Source: Ignavibacteriales bacterium
GTDB taxonomy: Bacteria > Bacteroidota > Ignavibacteria > Tepidaquicellales > Tepidaquicellaceae
DNA: 64,000 bases
Assembly (NCBI GenBank): GCA_020635255.1
Contig: JACKAC010000001.1
Coordinates: 969,501 to 1,033,500, forward strand
Direction: 5' to 3'
The position numbers and the translations under genes are program-made. This document shows, in pieces, positions 52,777 to 61,937 of the stretch (the stretch's first letter is position 1; the number at the start of each line of letters is the position of its first letter). The notes under the pieces were generated by a model. The model was given only the letters and a program-made list of their open reading frames with translations. It had not been told where the DNA came from and did not search any database.

Positions 52777-53781
52777 ATGAGTGAGAAGATCAGGGTAGCA
52801 GTTGATGCAATGGGCGGAGACTTTGCGCCGGGAAATGAAATTGACGGCGCGATCATGGCTCTCGATAAGAAAAAAGACGAACTCGAAGTTATACTCGTTG
52901 GTAAGAAGGATATTATTGAAACCGAGCTGGCGAAAAGAAATTACTCCGGCAAGAGCATCAGGATAGTCAATGCAGATGAAGTAGTTATGATGGAAGACTC
53001 TCCAACCGAAAGTTATAAAACCAAACCAAATTCATCTCTAGTAGTTTCTCTCAATATCCAGAAAGAGGGTGAGGCAGACGCTACAATAAGCGCCGGTAAT
53101 ACAGGAGCTATGATGGCGGCATCGGTTTTAAAACTCGGAAGGATAAAAGGGGTTGGGCGTCCGACAATAGGAGCGCTTTTCCCGAATGATAACGGTTATA
53201 CAATGCTCTTTGACGTTGGTGCATCTGTCGATTGCAAAGCTCAGCATCTCCTGGAGTATGGTGTTATGGGAAGTATCTATATGAGCAGGGTATTGGGGAT
53301 TAATAATCCGAGCGTAGGCTTGCTTAATGTAGGAGAGGAAAAATCTAAAGGGAATGAGCTGACTTTTGAAGCATATGATCTTATGGAAAAATCCGATCTG
53401 AACTTTGCCGGGAATGTCGAAGGCAGGGACATACTTGACGGTAAAATAGATGTTATTGTGTGTGACGGATTTACGGGTAATATAATTCTTAAATTTGCAG
53501 AGAGTGTTCCCTCGACACTGAGGAGTAAGTTCAGAAAATATGCTTCCCAAAATATTTTTAAAAAGGTCTGGGTTGGAATGATGTACAAGACACTTAAGAA
53601 TATTTTGAGTGATTTCGATTATCAGAATTACGGTGGAGTACCGCTTTTGGGAGTAAATGGAGTATCTATAATCGGTCACGGCAAGTCCACACCAAAGGCC
53701 ATTATGAATATGATACTTACGGCGATGAATGTGATAAAAAGCGGTGTAAATGAGAAAATTGCTGCAGCATTGGTGAAATAA
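52777..53781 (+). CDS. plsX: phosphate acyltransferase
   Basis: PlsX makes acyl-phosphate from acyl-ACP, the acyl donor of PlsY in phospholipid synthesis. The 334-residue protein has the family motifs VAVDAMGGDFAPG (residues 6-18), ADATISAGNTGAMMA near 94-108, RPTIGALFP, NVGEEKSKGNEL near 187-198 and VCDGFTGNIILK. The DUF177-rpmF-plsX order is conserved widely. fabH, often next, is missing here. Confidence 0.96.
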   Translation: MSEKIRVAVDAMGGDFAPGNEIDGAIMALDKKKDELEVILVGKKDIIETELAKRNYSGKSIRIVNADEVVMMEDSPTESYKTKPNSSLVVSLNIQKEGEADATISAGNTGAMMAASVLKLGRIKGVGRPTIGALFPNDNGYTMLFDVGASVDCKAQHLLEYGVMGSIYMSRVLGINNPSVGLLNVGEEKSKGNELTFEAYDLMEKSDLNFAGNVEGRDILDGKIDVIVCDGFTGNIILKFAESVPSTLRSKFRKYASQNIFKKVWVGMMYKTLKNILSDFDYQNYGGVPLLGVNGVSIIGHGKSTPKAIMNMILTAMNVIKSGVNEKIAAALVK

Positions 53782-53837
53782 TGTTCTTTTTTTTGAATTA
53801 TAATTAAATTATATTTATCAGATAAATAATTAATTTT

Positions 53838-54047
53838 ATGGCTAAAACACAATCATTTGCCGATAAGTTAAACAAGGGAAAGGGTAACGTTGATAGAGTC
53901 GTTATGTGCCCGGATACCAATAAAGAAACCAAGCTGATCAATGTCAGGCTAGTTGAATCCGTGAAAACAGAGAAGGGTTCAGTGAAGTTTTTGGACAGGA
54001 ATGCACTGGTTTATGAATCCACTTACAAACCCTACAAAGGAAACTAA
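53838..54047 (+). CDS. small basic protein before rpmB, probably ribosome-associated
   Basis: I do not recognise a named family. The 69-residue, lysine-rich protein begins MAKTQSFADKLNKGKGNVDR, then VMCPDTNKETKLINVRLVES with one Cys, and ends YESTYKPYKGN. It lies 14 bases before rpmB and a strong ribosome binding site (AAAGGAGAACAGG) sits between them, so the two form one operon closed by a terminator. In Bacteroidota a different small protein (DUF4295) occupies a comparable place beside rpmB/rpmG. A role on the ribosome is therefore plausible but unproven. Confidence 0.75.
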   Translation: MAKTQSFADKLNKGKGNVDRVVMCPDTNKETKLINVRLVESVKTEKGSVKFLDRNALVYESTYKPYKGN

Positions 54048-54061
54048 AGGAGAACAGGAAA

Positions 54062-54274
54062 GTGTCTAAAGTTTGTAAATTAACGGGAAAGAAGCCATTA
54101 GCAGGAAATAACGTATCTCACGCTAATAATAAAACTCGCAGAGTTCAGGAGCCTAATCTCCAGAAAAAGAAACTATGGAATGAGAGAAAGAAGAGATGGG
54201 AAACTGTAAAAGTATCGGCTAAGGCATTAAGAACTATAGATAAAAAGGGGTACAGAGTATTATTTAAAGATTAA
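54062..54274 (+). CDS. rpmB: 50S ribosomal protein L28
   Basis: The 70-residue protein starts at GTG 54062 with SKVCKLTGKKPLAGNNVSHA, followed by NNKTRRVQEPNLQKKKLW and VSAKALRTIDKKG, the typical L28 sequence. Only one Cys remains of the zinc-binding set seen in some L28 proteins, so this is the zinc-free form. rpmG, often its neighbour, is not here. A terminator lies 52 bases downstream. Confidence 0.95.
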   Translation: MSKVCKLTGKKPLAGNNVSHANNKTRRVQEPNLQKKKLWNERKKRWETVKVSAKALRTIDKKGYRVLFKD

Positions 54275-54325
54275 TTCTCTGAAACTTAATGCTCTTTTTA
54301 CAGTAAGTTCATAAAATAAGAATTT

Positions 54326-54368
54326 AAGAACATCACCATAACATAATACGGTGATGTTCTTCTTTTTT
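54326..54368 (+). terminator. rho-independent terminator after rpmB
   Basis: AAGAACATCACC pairs perfectly with GGTGATGTTCTT around an A+T-rich loop, followed by CTTTTTT. Confidence 0.88.
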
Positions 54369-54397
54369 ATAAAAAGCGGAGTATAAATCGTAGCCGC

Positions 54398-55546
54398 ATG
54401 GCTGAAAAAGAATTTTTCAAGGTTCTTTCAAATAGTTCTGAAGCTGGTGTAAAGGCTCGGGCAGGCATAATTAATACCGATCACGGTGAAATACTTACAC
54501 CGTGTTTCATGCCGGTCGGTACTCAAGGTACTGTGAAGGCAGTCGAACACCGTGAGCTCGATGAATTCGACACAAGGATAATACTCGGGAATACTTATCA
54601 TCTATTCTTAAGACCCGGTGATGAGATAATAAATGAAGCCGGCGGTTTACACAAATTCATTAGCTGGAACAAAGCAATACTAACCGATAGCGGAGGTTTT
54701 CAGGTATTCAGTCTTGATACCTTGAGGAAAGTTACTGACGACGGAGTCGAGTTTTCATCTCATCTCGACGGATCGAAACATTTTTTCACTCCCGAGAAAG
54801 TGATAGGTATACAGAGGAATCTTGGAAGCGACATAATGATGCCGCTTGATGAATGTATGAGCTACCCGGTAGAGAAAAGCTTTGCTGAGAAGTCGATAAA
54901 ATTGACTACCAGCTGGGAAGCCAGATGCTACGAACATTTTAAGAATACTTCTGATCTTTACGGTTTTAAGCAGAGATTATTCTCTATCAATCAGGGAAGT
55001 ATCTTTAAGGATCTAAGGAAGGACAGCATCGAACAGCTATCTGAGTATGATTTTGATGGAAACGCAATAGGAGGTCTTGCAGTGGGAGAAGAGAATGAGT
55101 TGATGTATGAAGTAACTGATTATTGTACTGATCTGATGGATAGTGGCAAGCCGAGGTATCTTATGGGTGTGGGCACACCGGTTGATCTTCTGGAAAGTGT
55201 CGAGAGAGGTGTTGATATGTTTGATTGTGTAATGCCGACGCGAAATGCCAGGCATGGCAGGCTCTTTACAGCATACGGCGAGATAAATTTGAAAAATTCA
55301 GGTTATAAGAATAATTTTAATTCGCCTGATCCGGAGTGCGAAACATATACTTCGAAGAATTTTTCGCTGGCGTATTTAAGGCATCTTATGATGTCAAATG
55401 AAATTCTCGGTTATCAGTTAGCTTCTATACATAATGTTGGATTTTACTTGAAATTAATGAAAGATATGCGTCATGCAATTATGGAGAACAGGTTCTTAAA
55501 TTTTAAAAAGGATTTTTTAGAAAAATACTTATCTAATAAAAGATAG
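54398..55546 (+). CDS. tgt: tRNA-guanine transglycosylase, with incomplete zinc site
   Basis: Tgt swaps guanine-34 for preQ1 in tRNAs for Asn, Asp, His and Tyr. The 382-residue TIM-barrel protein has both catalytic aspartates (in ILTDSGGFQVFSL near 95 and VDMFDCVMPTRNARHGR near 270), and GGLAVGE for base binding. The zinc site normally reads C-x-C-x2-C plus a later His; here it is PECETYTSKNF, so the second and third cysteines are Thr and Ser, while the first Cys and the His (SIHN) remain. The fold elsewhere is complete. It is followed by yajC, a common order. Confidence 0.93.
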   Translation: MAEKEFFKVLSNSSEAGVKARAGIINTDHGEILTPCFMPVGTQGTVKAVEHRELDEFDTRIILGNTYHLFLRPGDEIINEAGGLHKFISWNKAILTDSGGFQVFSLDTLRKVTDDGVEFSSHLDGSKHFFTPEKVIGIQRNLGSDIMMPLDECMSYPVEKSFAEKSIKLTTSWEARCYEHFKNTSDLYGFKQRLFSINQGSIFKDLRKDSIEQLSEYDFDGNAIGGLAVGEENELMYEVTDYCTDLMDSGKPRYLMGVGTPVDLLESVERGVDMFDCVMPTRNARHGRLFTAYGEINLKNSGYKNNFNSPDPECETYTSKNFSLAYLRHLMMSNEILGYQLASIHNVGFYLKLMKDMRHAIMENRFLNFKKDFLEKYLSNKR

Positions 55547-55572
55547 ATATTCCTTAAGGAGGGAATAAATTT

Positions 55573-55911
55573 TTGGAGAATTTACTTATAGTATTACTTC
55601 AGCAAACAGGCGGTGAAGGACCAATGGGAATGGTAATGTCACTACTGCCTTTTCTTCTAATAATATTAGTTTTTTATTTTCTTATCTTAAGACCGCAGCA
55701 AAAGAGACAGAAAGAAAGACAAAATTTATTAAGTTCGCTCAAAAAAGGTGATAAAGTTATAACAGCCGGCGGTATTCACGGTACTGTAGAAGATTTGACG
55801 GATAAAGCCGTTACCGTAAGGATTGCTGATAATGTAAAAATAAATGTTGAGAGAAGTTCTATCGCCACAATTAAGGGGTTGATGGAGCATGAGGATTCAC
55901 AAAAGAAATAA
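55573..55911 (+). CDS. yajC: preprotein translocase subunit YajC
   Basis: The small membrane protein is an accessory of the SecYEG-SecDF translocase. The 112 residues contain one transmembrane helix (about 18-37, MVMSLLPFLLIILVFYFLIL), then the conserved RPQQKRQKERQNLLSSLKKG and GDKVITAGGIHGTVEDL. It starts with TTG 55573 behind GGAGG. It follows tgt by 26 bases, as in many bacteria; secD and secF are not in the window. Confidence 0.94.
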   Translation: MENLLIVLLQQTGGEGPMGMVMSLLPFLLIILVFYFLILRPQQKRQKERQNLLSSLKKGDKVITAGGIHGTVEDLTDKAVTVRIADNVKINVERSSIATIKGLMEHEDSQKK

Positions 55912-55922
55912 TTTTTAGATTA

Positions 55923-57155
55923 ATGAGCAGAGAAAAATTTAAATTTGACTCTATAGAGTCTGCAATCAAGGACTTTAGACAAGGCAAGATGGTTATTGTT
56001 GTCGATGATGAGGACCGTGAGAATGAAGGCGACATGATATTCTCTGCGGAGATGTGTACTCCCGAGCACGTTAATTTCCTTACAAAGAATGCAAGAGGAT
56101 TAATGTGTGTACCTATGGAAGAGGATAGATTAAAAGAGCTTGAATTGGATATGATGGCTAAGGTAAATACTTCGCTTCATGAGACACCATTTACAATGAG
56201 TGTCGATTATAAAATAGGTACTACAACAGGCATTTCTGCTTTTGACAGGGATAAGACAATAAAAGCTCTCATTGATCCGGACACAAAACCTGCTGATCTG
56301 GGAAGACCCGGACATATTTTTCCTTTGAAAGCTACTCCCGGAGGGGTCTTACGTAGAGCCGGGCATACAGAAGCGGTAGTAGACCTTGCCAGGCTGGCAG
56401 GTCATTATCCGGCTGGTGTATTGTGTGAAGTACTAAAGGGAAATGGCGAAATGGCAAGGCTACCGGAGCTTAGCAAGATTGCCAAAAAGTTTGGTTTGAA
56501 ATTGATCTGTATTAAGGACCTGATAGAATACAGGCTTTCCAGAGAAAAACTTATTGAGAAAATAGTAGAGACAAGGCTTCCAACAAAGATCGGTAAATTT
56601 AAGGCGGTATTATTTAAAAGTAAAGTTGATTCTAAAGAGCATATAGCTCTTGTTAAGGGAAAAATAAACTCTAAAGAACCGGTGCTGGTTCGGGTACATT
56701 CAGAGTGTCTGACTGGAGACTTGTTTCACTCTCTAAGATGTGACTGTGGGGATCAGTTGGAGAAATCAATGAAGATCATTGAGAATGAAGGAACAGGAAT
56801 ACTCCTCTATATGAGGCAGGAAGGCAGAGGAATCGGGCTTTCAAACAAACTTAAAGCATATAAACTTCAGGATGAAGGACGCGATACTGTTGAAGCAAAT
56901 GTTGAGCTTGGATTTAAACCGGACCTAAGAGATTATGGTGTAGGGGCTCAGATACTACGAGAACTCGGTGTAAAGAAGATCAGACTACTGACAAATAATC
57001 CAAAGAAGGTAGTGGGGCTTCACGGATACGATCTGGAAATTGTAGAGAGAGTGCCGATAGAGATACCGGCTAATCCTGAAAACGAAACATACTTATCCAC
57101 AAAGCGGGATAAATTGGGTCATTTGATATTAGTAAACGAATCTAAAAAGAAATAA
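55923..57155 (+). CDS. ribBA: bifunctional 3,4-DHBP synthase / GTP cyclohydrolase II
   Basis: The enzyme supplies both precursors of riboflavin. The N-terminal RibB domain (1-205) has VIVVDDEDRENEGDMIFSAE near 25-44 and GHTEAVVDLARLAG. The C-terminal RibA domain (about 210-405) has VLVRVHSECLTGDLFHSLRC with the zinc cysteines, CDCGDQLEKSM and LLYMRQEGRGIGLSNKLKAY. Both active sites look intact. It sits between yajC and greA in a rightward run. Confidence 0.97.
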   Translation: MSREKFKFDSIESAIKDFRQGKMVIVVDDEDRENEGDMIFSAEMCTPEHVNFLTKNARGLMCVPMEEDRLKELELDMMAKVNTSLHETPFTMSVDYKIGTTTGISAFDRDKTIKALIDPDTKPADLGRPGHIFPLKATPGGVLRRAGHTEAVVDLARLAGHYPAGVLCEVLKGNGEMARLPELSKIAKKFGLKLICIKDLIEYRLSREKLIEKIVETRLPTKIGKFKAVLFKSKVDSKEHIALVKGKINSKEPVLVRVHSECLTGDLFHSLRCDCGDQLEKSMKIIENEGTGILLYMRQEGRGIGLSNKLKAYKLQDEGRDTVEANVELGFKPDLRDYGVGAQILRELGVKKIRLLTNNPKKVVGLHGYDLEIVERVPIEIPANPENETYLSTKRDKLGHLILVNESKKK

Positions 57156-57178
57156 TTTAATTAAAAAAATCAATTAAG

Positions 57179-57661
57179 ATGTCGCAGGGAACAGTTTATT
57201 TGACAAAAAAGAGACTGGCTGAGCTCGAAGAAGATCTCAGGCATTTAAGATTGAATGCAAGAAAAGAAGTTGCTGAAAGAATCGCCGAAGCAAGGTCACA
57301 CGGTGACCTTAGTGAAAATGCCGAGTACGATGCAGCAAAGGAAGAACAGTCACACCTCGAAATGAAGATAAGCAAGCTTGAAAACCTTTTGTCGAGAGTA
57401 AAGGTATTGGAGAATCATGAAATTCCGGACGGGAAAGTATCCATATTATCAATTGTGAAAGTACTTGACGTGTCATATAATGAAGAAGTAACTTTTAATA
57501 TGGTCTCTCCAGAGGAAGCGGATTTTGAACAGGACAAAATATCTATTACATCTCCAATTGGACAAGCCCTGTTAGGCAAAGCCGTTAATGAAGTGATAAT
57601 TGTTGAAGCCCAGGAGGGTAAGAGCGAATATAAAATACTCGAAATATCTAAACAATCATAA
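57179..57661 (+). CDS. greA: transcription elongation factor GreA
   Basis: GreA enters the RNA polymerase secondary channel and triggers cleavage of backtracked RNA. The 160-residue protein has the N-terminal coiled coil with VYLTKKRLAELEEDLRHLRL and the conserved loop HGDLSENAEYDAAKEEQ (the acidic tip), then the C-terminal FKBP-like domain with ISITSPIGQALLGKAVNEV. The stop overlaps the next start by one base (TAATG). Confidence 0.96.
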   Translation: MSQGTVYLTKKRLAELEEDLRHLRLNARKEVAERIAEARSHGDLSENAEYDAAKEEQSHLEMKISKLENLLSRVKVLENHEIPDGKVSILSIVKVLDVSYNEEVTFNMVSPEEADFEQDKISITSPIGQALLGKAVNEVIIVEAQEGKSEYKILEISKQS

Positions 57662-58572
57662 TGACGAGACAGCATTCTAAGCTTAAGGTAGGTATCTTTG
57701 TTTTTATTGCAATAGTCATTGTATTGACGACTGTATTCTGGACAAAAGGCTTCGTTATCGGAGCAGGGCAGAATGACGTTACAGTATATTTCCAGTCCAG
57801 TGTGGGAGGGCTAAATGAAGGAGATGCAGTAACCGTTAAGGGTGTCAGGAAGGGTGAAATACAAAAAATTACATTGGTAGGGGACTCAGTAAAGGTTGAG
57901 TTTACACTTGCAAAGGACGTTGTTATTAAGTCAGATTATTCTGTAGAAGTAGCCATGACATCCTTTACAAGTGGTAAACAGCTTTATATAGATCCGGGTA
58001 AACAAGACCCCGTGATAAATTTCGACAGACCATTAATAGGAAGTGACGCCGGTGATATAAATACTGTCATGAAGCAGATGAAAGACCTATCAACCGAGGT
58101 TGGAGTTCTTATCACCAAGTTTCAAACAAACTCTGATAAGCTAAACGATGTATTGATTAATGTTAATGAGATAGTTGGTGACGGACAGTTAAAGATGGAC
58201 CTTAAAAGTACAATGTCTAATTTCGAGGTCACATCGAGAAATCTGAATGCATTGGTATCTGAAAACAGATCAAGTCTGACAAATATAACTTCAAAGGTTG
58301 ATAAAACTGTTACAAATGTAAGTGATCTGGTCGATGAAACCAGTCCCGAATTTAAAAGAACATTTTCGGAAATAGCTAATATGACTGTAAAGATCGACAG
58401 TCTTATATCGAATTTGAATGGTTTGGTCTCGGATGTTAAGACTTCGGATGGAACGGCAAATCAACTGATTTATGACGACCAGCTATATAAAAATATAAAT
58501 AAGACTTTAAAGGAAATCGAAAAACTATCCGAACAGATAAGAAAGAAAGGTGTTAAGATAGATTTGTTTTAA
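57661..58572 (+). CDS. MlaD/MCE-domain lipid transport protein
   Basis: The 303-residue protein has an N-terminal membrane anchor (about 10-29) and an MCE domain (about 38-118, VYFQSSVGGLNEGDAVTVKG). A long helical C-terminal region follows with repeated heptad-like sequence (MKQMKDLSTEVGVLI to the end). MCE proteins form hexameric rings that carry lipids between inner and outer membranes with an ABC transporter (mlaE, mlaF); those genes are not next to it. It is co-translated with greA and its stop overlaps the converging next gene's stop. Confidence 0.88.
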   Translation: MTRQHSKLKVGIFVFIAIVIVLTTVFWTKGFVIGAGQNDVTVYFQSSVGGLNEGDAVTVKGVRKGEIQKITLVGDSVKVEFTLAKDVVIKSDYSVEVAMTSFTSGKQLYIDPGKQDPVINFDRPLIGSDAGDINTVMKQMKDLSTEVGVLITKFQTNSDKLNDVLINVNEIVGDGQLKMDLKSTMSNFEVTSRNLNALVSENRSSLTNITSKVDKTVTNVSDLVDETSPEFKRTFSEIANMTVKIDSLISNLNGLVSDVKTSDGTANQLIYDDQLYKNINKTLKEIEKLSEQIRKKGVKIDLF

Positions 58573-59522
58573 AGTTTGAATCCTACATTGATTCTGTGAG
58601 TTGCCCCGACCTGTCCTAACGAATTAAATGCGTAATCAAGTTCGTATTTAGTCAAGAATCTAAATCCCAATCCTGCGGAAAAACCTCCTATACCTGTTGT
58701 ACTTCCGGTTTTAAGATCCTGTCTGAGTTGGTTATTATATCCAACCCTTAGATGGAAATTTTCGCTGAATTTGAAATCCCCACCAAGAGTAACATATTTG
58801 AACCTGTCGAAAAAGCTATCCGTTTCTTGTGTCAGGTTGTTAAGAGCAACATTGAATGTGAGCGGAAGATATTCAAGAGACTTACTCGCGCCTATTTTTA
58901 AATTTAAGGGGAGGTCTTCCTTTGTATCACCGTAGCTGGAGAGTTGTGTTCCAAGATTAAGCAAGCTTATTCCGATGTTAAGGCTTTGATTAGGCATCCT
59001 ATATAGCAAACCCCAATCAGTTGCAATACCGGCTGAATTATATTCGTCTATATTCGAATATATGATCTTGAGAGCTACACCATAGCTAAGCTGTGGTGTA
59101 AAGAAATTCGAATAGCCGAGACTCAAAGCCATATCTGTTGCTGAAAATGTACCGATCTCGTTGTACTGCTCGTCAAATTTTTGAAAAGATCCATAACTAA
59201 CAAACCTCAGTCCTGCCGCAAAATATCCTTTATCCTTATATTTCATCCCAAATGCGGCATTTCCTGAATTTACATCGAGCAGGTATTTAAAGAATCCCAC
59301 GGAAGCTTTAGTTTCGGTCAATGTTGCTATACCGCCGGGATTATAAAATATTGCGCTTAACTCATTTTCTGATGAAATAACACTTCCTGCAAGGGCGGAT
59401 GACCTTGCATCGACATCGAGATTCAGGAAATTATATACCTTATCACTTTGTGAATAAGTTTGGTTACCTGAAAAAAGTGTAAATAGTGTGATGAAAAATA
59501 AGGAAAGGAATGTGCTTCTCAT
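58569..59522 (-). CDS. PorV/PorQ-like type IX secretion outer-membrane protein
   Basis: The 317-residue barrel protein has a signal peptide (ending TYSQ), then FLNLDVDARSSALAGSVISS and AIFYNPGGIATL, the signature start of PorV/PorQ proteins. Strands follow to a C-terminal aromatic/hydrophobic end (INVGFKL). In T9SS, PorV binds sorted substrates after export and PorQ helps the attachment complex. The sequence alone does not separate the two; PorQ-like is my slight preference. The presence of two T9SS-sorted proteins in this window (5359-7152 and 59912-61888) agrees. Confidence 0.82.
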   Translation of the reverse strand: MRSTFLSLFFITLFTLFSGNQTYSQSDKVYNFLNLDVDARSSALAGSVISSENELSAIFYNPGGIATLTETKASVGFFKYLLDVNSGNAAFGMKYKDKGYFAAGLRFVSYGSFQKFDEQYNEIGTFSATDMALSLGYSNFFTPQLSYGVALKIIYSNIDEYNSAGIATDWGLLYRMPNQSLNIGISLLNLGTQLSSYGDTKEDLPLNLKIGASKSLEYLPLTFNVALNNLTQETDSFFDRFKYVTLGGDFKFSENFHLRVGYNNQLRQDLKTGSTTGIGGFSAGLGFRFLTKYELDYAFNSLGQVGATHRINVGFKL

Positions 59523-59637
59523 ATTGACTTATTCAGATTTTCAGTTAAAATTCGTAAAATATGCCTATGGTATCCTTATTTATTTGGTTTAATAATATAT
59601 CATATAATCAATATAAACAAGTGTAAAGCTAAGGATT

Positions 59638-59907
59638 TCAGTACATTTTAAACTCATCATACTTATTTTCATAATTCTCAAATACGTAATCTACCATTTT
59701 TACGTTAGATCGCATTGGTCCTATTTTAAGCTCCTTTATGAATCCTAAAATGAGGTACTCTTCGCCTTCTACCTCAACTTCTACTTCGCCATTAAATAAA
59801 TTTTTTGCGTAGCCGGTAAGCTCGTATTCGGAGGCTTTCTTATAGCAAAAATATCTGTATCCAACTCCCTGAACAAAACCTTTCACTATAATTTTCGCCT
59901 TCCGCAT
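59638..59907 (-). CDS. acylphosphatase
   Basis: The 89-residue ferredoxin-fold enzyme hydrolyses acyl phosphates. The signature GFVQGVGYRYFCYKKA near 10-25 contains the phosphate-binding Arg, and GYAKNLFNGEVEVEVEG near 32-48 contains the catalytic Asn. It follows the M1 peptidase gene by four bases on the same strand, probably in one transcript. The physiological substrate of bacterial acylphosphatases is unclear. Confidence 0.93.
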   Translation of the reverse strand: MRKAKIIVKGFVQGVGYRYFCYKKASEYELTGYAKNLFNGEVEVEVEGEEYLILGFIKELKIGPMRSNVKMVDYVFENYENKYDEFKMY

Positions 59908-59911
59908 GGTA

Positions 59912-61888
59912 TTATTTTAAAAGTATCATCTTTTTTATAGCTGTGAACGTCTCATCCGAACCAACAGTTGTGTTTTCTGCTTCCAATCTATAAAAATAAA
60001 CACCTGAAGCTAGTGAAGAGCCGTCGAATTCCACAACATATGATCCTTCTCTTTGCTTTTGATTAACTAGCCGTGATACCAATCTTCCGGTAATGTCATA
60101 CACATTTAGTTGTACATTCGATACATTTCCTAATTCATATGTAATCGTTGTACCAGGATTAAATGGGTTAGGGTAGTTCTGGGCAAGAGTATATGTGATC
60201 GGAACATTATGCGTATTGCCGGATTGTTCCTTCAATATATAATTGTCTGGGTCGAAATCCAATGTCAGGGGTTTGCCTTCAATAGTGAAATTGAATATCT
60301 GATCTTGAGCATTATTGAAAATTCTGACAGTTGTATCGCCCAATGAAGTATTTATCTTCATGTCGATCGGCATTGTGAAAAACTGGGGAAGTGTATTCAC
60401 AGATTGCTTTACTTCTACTGAAACCTGATATGTATTACCCTGGATCAGATCGTAATACCAGTCCACAACATACCTGGGATAATTTTCTCCGTACAGCCAT
60501 TCATCAAAGAAATATGATAGGTTTGTACCGCTTACAGTTTCTGCCACATGTTGGAAATCCCTTATTGTTGCCGAACCGTAAGCTAGTGAAGTATCAGACA
60601 TGTAAGCTTTAAGAGTTCTAAAAAAATTCTCATCACCCATAACACCTCTCAGCATATGAATAACAACCCCGCCCTTCGCATATGTTCTGTCTCCATCGAA
60701 TATCTCATCAATAGAATTAATATTCTGCACATATATTGTCCCCACTGCATCCTTTGCTCGCGACATATTCGACTTTATCACGTCATAATATGCTTCCTTT
60801 CCGGCGGTTGCTTCCTGGTATAGCGCTTCTCCGTAAACAGCAAATCCTTCATTGACCCAAATATCCTCCCATTTAGCACAGGTTATTTTATCACCGAACC
60901 ATTGGTGAGTAAGTTCATGTACGATAATACCGTCAAAAAACGCTCCCATTGAGGAAATTGTTTGGTGTTCCATTCCGGCTAGCACACCAAATTCAGCATG
61001 TCCATATTTTTCCTTTAAAAAAGGATAAGGACCGAAATATCCTGACATGATATCTATCATACTAGGTGTCTGGTCGAGAAGGCTTTTGATCGAATTTAGA
61101 TTTTGAGGGTAGATGTAATTTATAACAAGCATCGACTCACTAGGGGAATAATGGTAATATGTTTCGTAGATCGAGTAGTCTGCTATGGCGAGGGAAATAA
61201 GATACGGTGCTATTGGATATCTGGATCTCCATTTGTATGTTTTAGTGCCATCTCCGTTATTTATTGTCTCGGTCAGATCACCGTTAGAAACTCCCGTCAA
61301 ATTATCGGCGACGGTGATCCATACATCGGATGAATCTGCCTTATCAGACGGATTGTCTTTATTTGGAAACCATGTCTTTGCTCCATAGGGTTCACTCAAT
61401 GTCCATATCGCGGGTACACCCTGGTTTTCGCCGAATTCAAAACTTCCAAGTCCCGTAATATCCGGTAAACCATGATATGTGATAACAACGCTAATATTAT
61501 CATTTTTATTTGCAGTTTGATCAAGAGTGATATGGAGTTCGTCGTCGGATTGTGAAAAAGTCAGCGAAGTTCCATTAGAAATAACTGAATCCACAACCAT
61601 ATTGTCTTCGAAATCGAGGAAGAATGTATTTAAACCGTTTTGTAAGCTGGTTGCGTTTACGGTTACTATACCGTTTAAAAAATCCGGCGTTGTTGTGACC
61701 TTCAGAACGAGTTTATAATAGGTAACGTCAATGGTTGAGTCACCGGGGTAATCTCCAGTGAAACTATTTTGCGATTTGAACTCTTTTTTTCTTGAATTAG
61801 AGCATAATATTGACGCATCTTGCTGTGAGAAGAGATTTGATGCACAGCAAAGTAACAAGATGATATATAAAACAAGGCTCTTTGACAT
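59912..61888 (-). CDS. M1-family aminopeptidase with T9SS sorting domain
   Basis: The 658-residue secreted metallopeptidase has a signal peptide (ending LFSQ), the M1 N-terminal beta domain, and the gluzincin catalytic domain: GVLAGMEHQTISS in place of GxMEN, and the zinc site HELTHQWFGD with the third ligand in WVNEGFAVYGE, near 325-350. The C-terminal sorting domain (about 570-658) reads LAQNYPNPFNPGTT, VYDITGRLV, LASGVYFYRLE and KKMILLK. Peptides are trimmed at the cell surface after T9SS export. All catalytic residues are present. Confidence 0.94.
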   Translation of the reverse strand: MSKSLVLYIILLLCCASNLFSQQDASILCSNSRKKEFKSQNSFTGDYPGDSTIDVTYYKLVLKVTTTPDFLNGIVTVNATSLQNGLNTFFLDFEDNMVVDSVISNGTSLTFSQSDDELHITLDQTANKNDNISVVITYHGLPDITGLGSFEFGENQGVPAIWTLSEPYGAKTWFPNKDNPSDKADSSDVWITVADNLTGVSNGDLTETINNGDGTKTYKWRSRYPIAPYLISLAIADYSIYETYYHYSPSESMLVINYIYPQNLNSIKSLLDQTPSMIDIMSGYFGPYPFLKEKYGHAEFGVLAGMEHQTISSMGAFFDGIIVHELTHQWFGDKITCAKWEDIWVNEGFAVYGEALYQEATAGKEAYYDVIKSNMSRAKDAVGTIYVQNINSIDEIFDGDRTYAKGGVVIHMLRGVMGDENFFRTLKAYMSDTSLAYGSATIRDFQHVAETVSGTNLSYFFDEWLYGENYPRYVVDWYYDLIQGNTYQVSVEVKQSVNTLPQFFTMPIDMKINTSLGDTTVRIFNNAQDQIFNFTIEGKPLTLDFDPDNYILKEQSGNTHNVPITYTLAQNYPNPFNPGTTITYELGNVSNVQLNVYDITGRLVSRLVNQKQREGSYVVEFDGSSLASGVYFYRLEAENTTVGSDETFTAIKKMILLK

Positions 61889-61937
61889 GATTTGGATTTA
61901 AACCTTATATTATAACAATAAAATAAGCAATATGAGT

